DNA from: an uncultured Clostridium sp.
GTDB lineage: Bacteria; Bacillota; Clostridia; Clostridiales; Clostridiaceae
Assembly: GCA_946575275.1 (NCBI GenBank)
Contig: CAMNZV010000060.1
Span: 1-8,427, forward strand
Direction: 5' to 3'
DNA length: 8,427 nt
Below the pieces are notes generated by a model. It searched no databases, was not told where the DNA came from, and saw only the letters and a program-made list of their open reading frames with translations. Made by a program: the position numbers and the translations under genes. Of this stretch, positions 7,385-8,427 are shown one piece after another. Position 1 is the first letter of the stretch. Every line of letters begins with the position of its first letter.

Positions 7385-7885
7385 TTACATTTCGTTGTAC
7401 ATCCAAATAGAAAAATTAGTATAACATAAAAATAAGTTATATATTATGCTTATTAAAAATAGTTTTCCAGCAAGTTTGTCATGTTTTATAAATTTCACAA
7501 ATGTAATAATACCTATAATAGTTAGTATTACCATTATTATAAAGCTAATCCCATAAAGTCTAAAAGAAATAAAACTATACATCCATAAATAATTTGTTAA
7601 AATCTGTATATAATAATAAAACAATGAATTTTTAATATTAGTGCCTGTATAATTTATCATAAAAATTCTATAGGATGCAAAGCCTGTTATTATAAATATA
7701 ATTCCATTTATTATACCAAGTATATATGACTTTGGCATTATTAATGGCCTTACTAAGGTATCAACATAAACTAGATTTTTTTGGTTTAGTATGCATATTA
7801 TATAAAGTATACCCACTGGTATAATTAACCTAGCCAATAATTGAATTATTTTAAATTTCCCATTTATTTTTATAATACTATTCAT
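7385..7885 (-). CDS. TspO/MBR-family membrane protein (tryptophan-poor)
   Basis: These 166 residues contain five predicted hydrophobic helices (about 13-33, 54-75, 88-108, 111-132 and 140-161), the TspO/translocator-protein fold. Family landmarks are RP-x3-PKSYILG (46-57) after helix 1, NYLW (98-101) in helix 3, LAG (138-140), and the helix-5 ending TNFSIWMYN (156-164), which matches the family's L-N-F-S-I-W-x-L-N. TspO proteins bind porphyrins, cholesterol or other hydrophobic ligands and have sensory or stress roles in bacteria; the role here is unknown. Only two tryptophans are present, far fewer than in typical tryptophan-rich sensory proteins. ATG 7885 follows a modest AAGGGGA site. It lies 44 nt after the kinase gene and 19 nt before topB, so an operon is plausible. 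Confidence 0.8.
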   Translation of the reverse strand: MNSIIKINGKFKIIQLLARLIIPVGILYIICILNQKNLVYVDTLVRPLIMPKSYILGIINGIIFIITGFASYRIFMINYTGTNIKNSLFYYYIQILTNYLWMYSFISFRLYGISFIIMVILTIIGIITFVKFIKHDKLAGKLFLISIIYNLFLCYTNFSIWMYNEM

Positions 7886-7929
7886 CTTGTCCCCTTAAAT
7901 ATAATTTTACTTTATATCTATTCAAAATA

Positions 7930-8427
7930 TTATAAATAAATGTCTGAAAATTCTGTTGCAACCTTTTGTTTTATATCTTCTTTATCATATATATAATCTA
8001 TATCATAATAACTTGTTCCCTCTGCAATATTTAAAGTAATTATAAAATTAGTACCATCCTCCTCTGAAGATACAACTTTAACATCCCCATCATTTAATTG
8101 AAGAAGTGATCTTGTTAAAAATAATCCAAGTCCACTACCTTCCTTTTCTCTATTTAAGGATTTATTAAGCTTTGTAAACTTATCAAATAAAAATGGCAAA
8201 TCCTCCTTGATAATTGAATATAAGTTATTTTTAAGTTCAATTATAACTTTATCATTATCCTTTTTAATATTTATAAATAACTCTCCACCTTTAATACCAT
8301 ATTTAACATAATTGGATATTATATTTAACACTGCACGTTCAATCATATCAATATCTACATAACAATATATTTCCTCCTGCTCAGAGCCAAAAATTAATGT
8401 ATTATCAATTAATTCTATGTAAGACTT
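7930..8427 (-). CDS. Sensor histidine kinase, C-terminal ATPase domain (5' part beyond window)
   Basis: The minus-strand frame is open from the window edge for 165 residues to TAA at 7930; the sensor and phosphoacceptor parts are outside. The ATG at 8346 is internal, since 27 in-frame codons precede it and fit the domain. The HATPase_c fold is clear: N-box ERAVLNIISNYVKYG (30-44), F-box LFDKF (80-84) and G2 box GSGLGL (97-102). The G1 box, normally D-x-G-x-G, is degraded to KNNLYSI (66-72), so the adenine-contacting Asp and both glycines are missing. The tail ends EFSDIYL, a style I recall from several clostridial kinases. No response regulator gene is seen downstream, so it may be an orphan kinase, or a pseudokinase if the G1 loss abolishes ATP binding. 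Confidence 0.88.
   Translation of the reverse strand, partial: KSYIELIDNTLIFGSEQEEIYCYVDIDMIERAVLNIISNYVKYGIKGGELFINIKKDNDKVIIELKNNLYSIIKEDLPFLFDKFTKLNKSLNREKEGSGLGLFLTRSLLQLNDGDVKVVSSEEDGTNFIITLNIAEGTSYYDIDYIYDKEDIKQKVATEFSDIYL

Noticed and set aside
7886..7929. Possible promoter before tspO (TTGAAT, 16 nt, TATATT on the minus strand)
   Set aside because: The -10-like box almost abuts the ribosome binding site, leaving a leader of about 12 nt, and such matches are common in AT-rich DNA.
1..8427. Mobile element, CRISPR array, tRNA or rRNA gene, prophage
   Set aside because: No regularly spaced repeats, transposase or integrase motifs, tRNA-like cloverleaf or rRNA sequence was found on either strand; coding is continuous and on one strand.

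Overview
The window comes from an AT-rich, low-GC Gram-positive genome, most likely a Clostridium (sensu stricto) relative. The basis is the base composition, AGGAGG-type ribosome binding sites, a TTG start, a T-box leader on an aminoacyl-tRNA synthetase gene, and clostridial-looking proteins. Species cannot be fixed from the sequence alone. All six genes lie on the minus strand, so transcription runs from high to low coordinates.

The upstream block (8427 to 5206, read leftward) holds three genes: the C-terminal part of a sensor histidine kinase cut by the window edge, a five-helix TspO/MBR membrane protein, and a divergent type IA topoisomerase (topoisomerase III-like, topB). The gaps are short (44 and 19 nt), so the last two genes, and perhaps all three, could share a transcript. 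No intrinsic terminator follows topB. Its TGA stop lies inside the -35 box of the next promoter.

The regulatory block (5209 to 4780) starts with a near-consensus sigma-A promoter (TTGACA, 17 nt, TATTAT). It is followed by a complete T-box riboswitch: stem I with a GUA (Val) specifier, a stem III hairpin, a near-canonical T-box sequence, and overlapping antiterminator and terminator structures. Between the T-box terminator and the valS start is an unusually long extra module of about 147 nt. It holds a GC-richer imperfect palindrome and a second terminator-like hairpin with its own T-run, which can instead join a distant 10-bp complementary arm. This is the most unusual part of the window.

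The downstream block (4779 to 1) is valS (valyl-tRNA synthetase), a 13-bp perfect hairpin, folC (dihydrofolate/folylpolyglutamate synthase), and the N-terminal 261 residues of a FliB-type lysine N-methylase that overlaps folC by 4 bp (ATGA). These three genes look like one operon controlled by valine-tRNA charging. No tRNA, rRNA, CRISPR array, IS element or phage gene was seen. No gene-free stretch over 300 bases exists apart from the 4780-5205 leader region.
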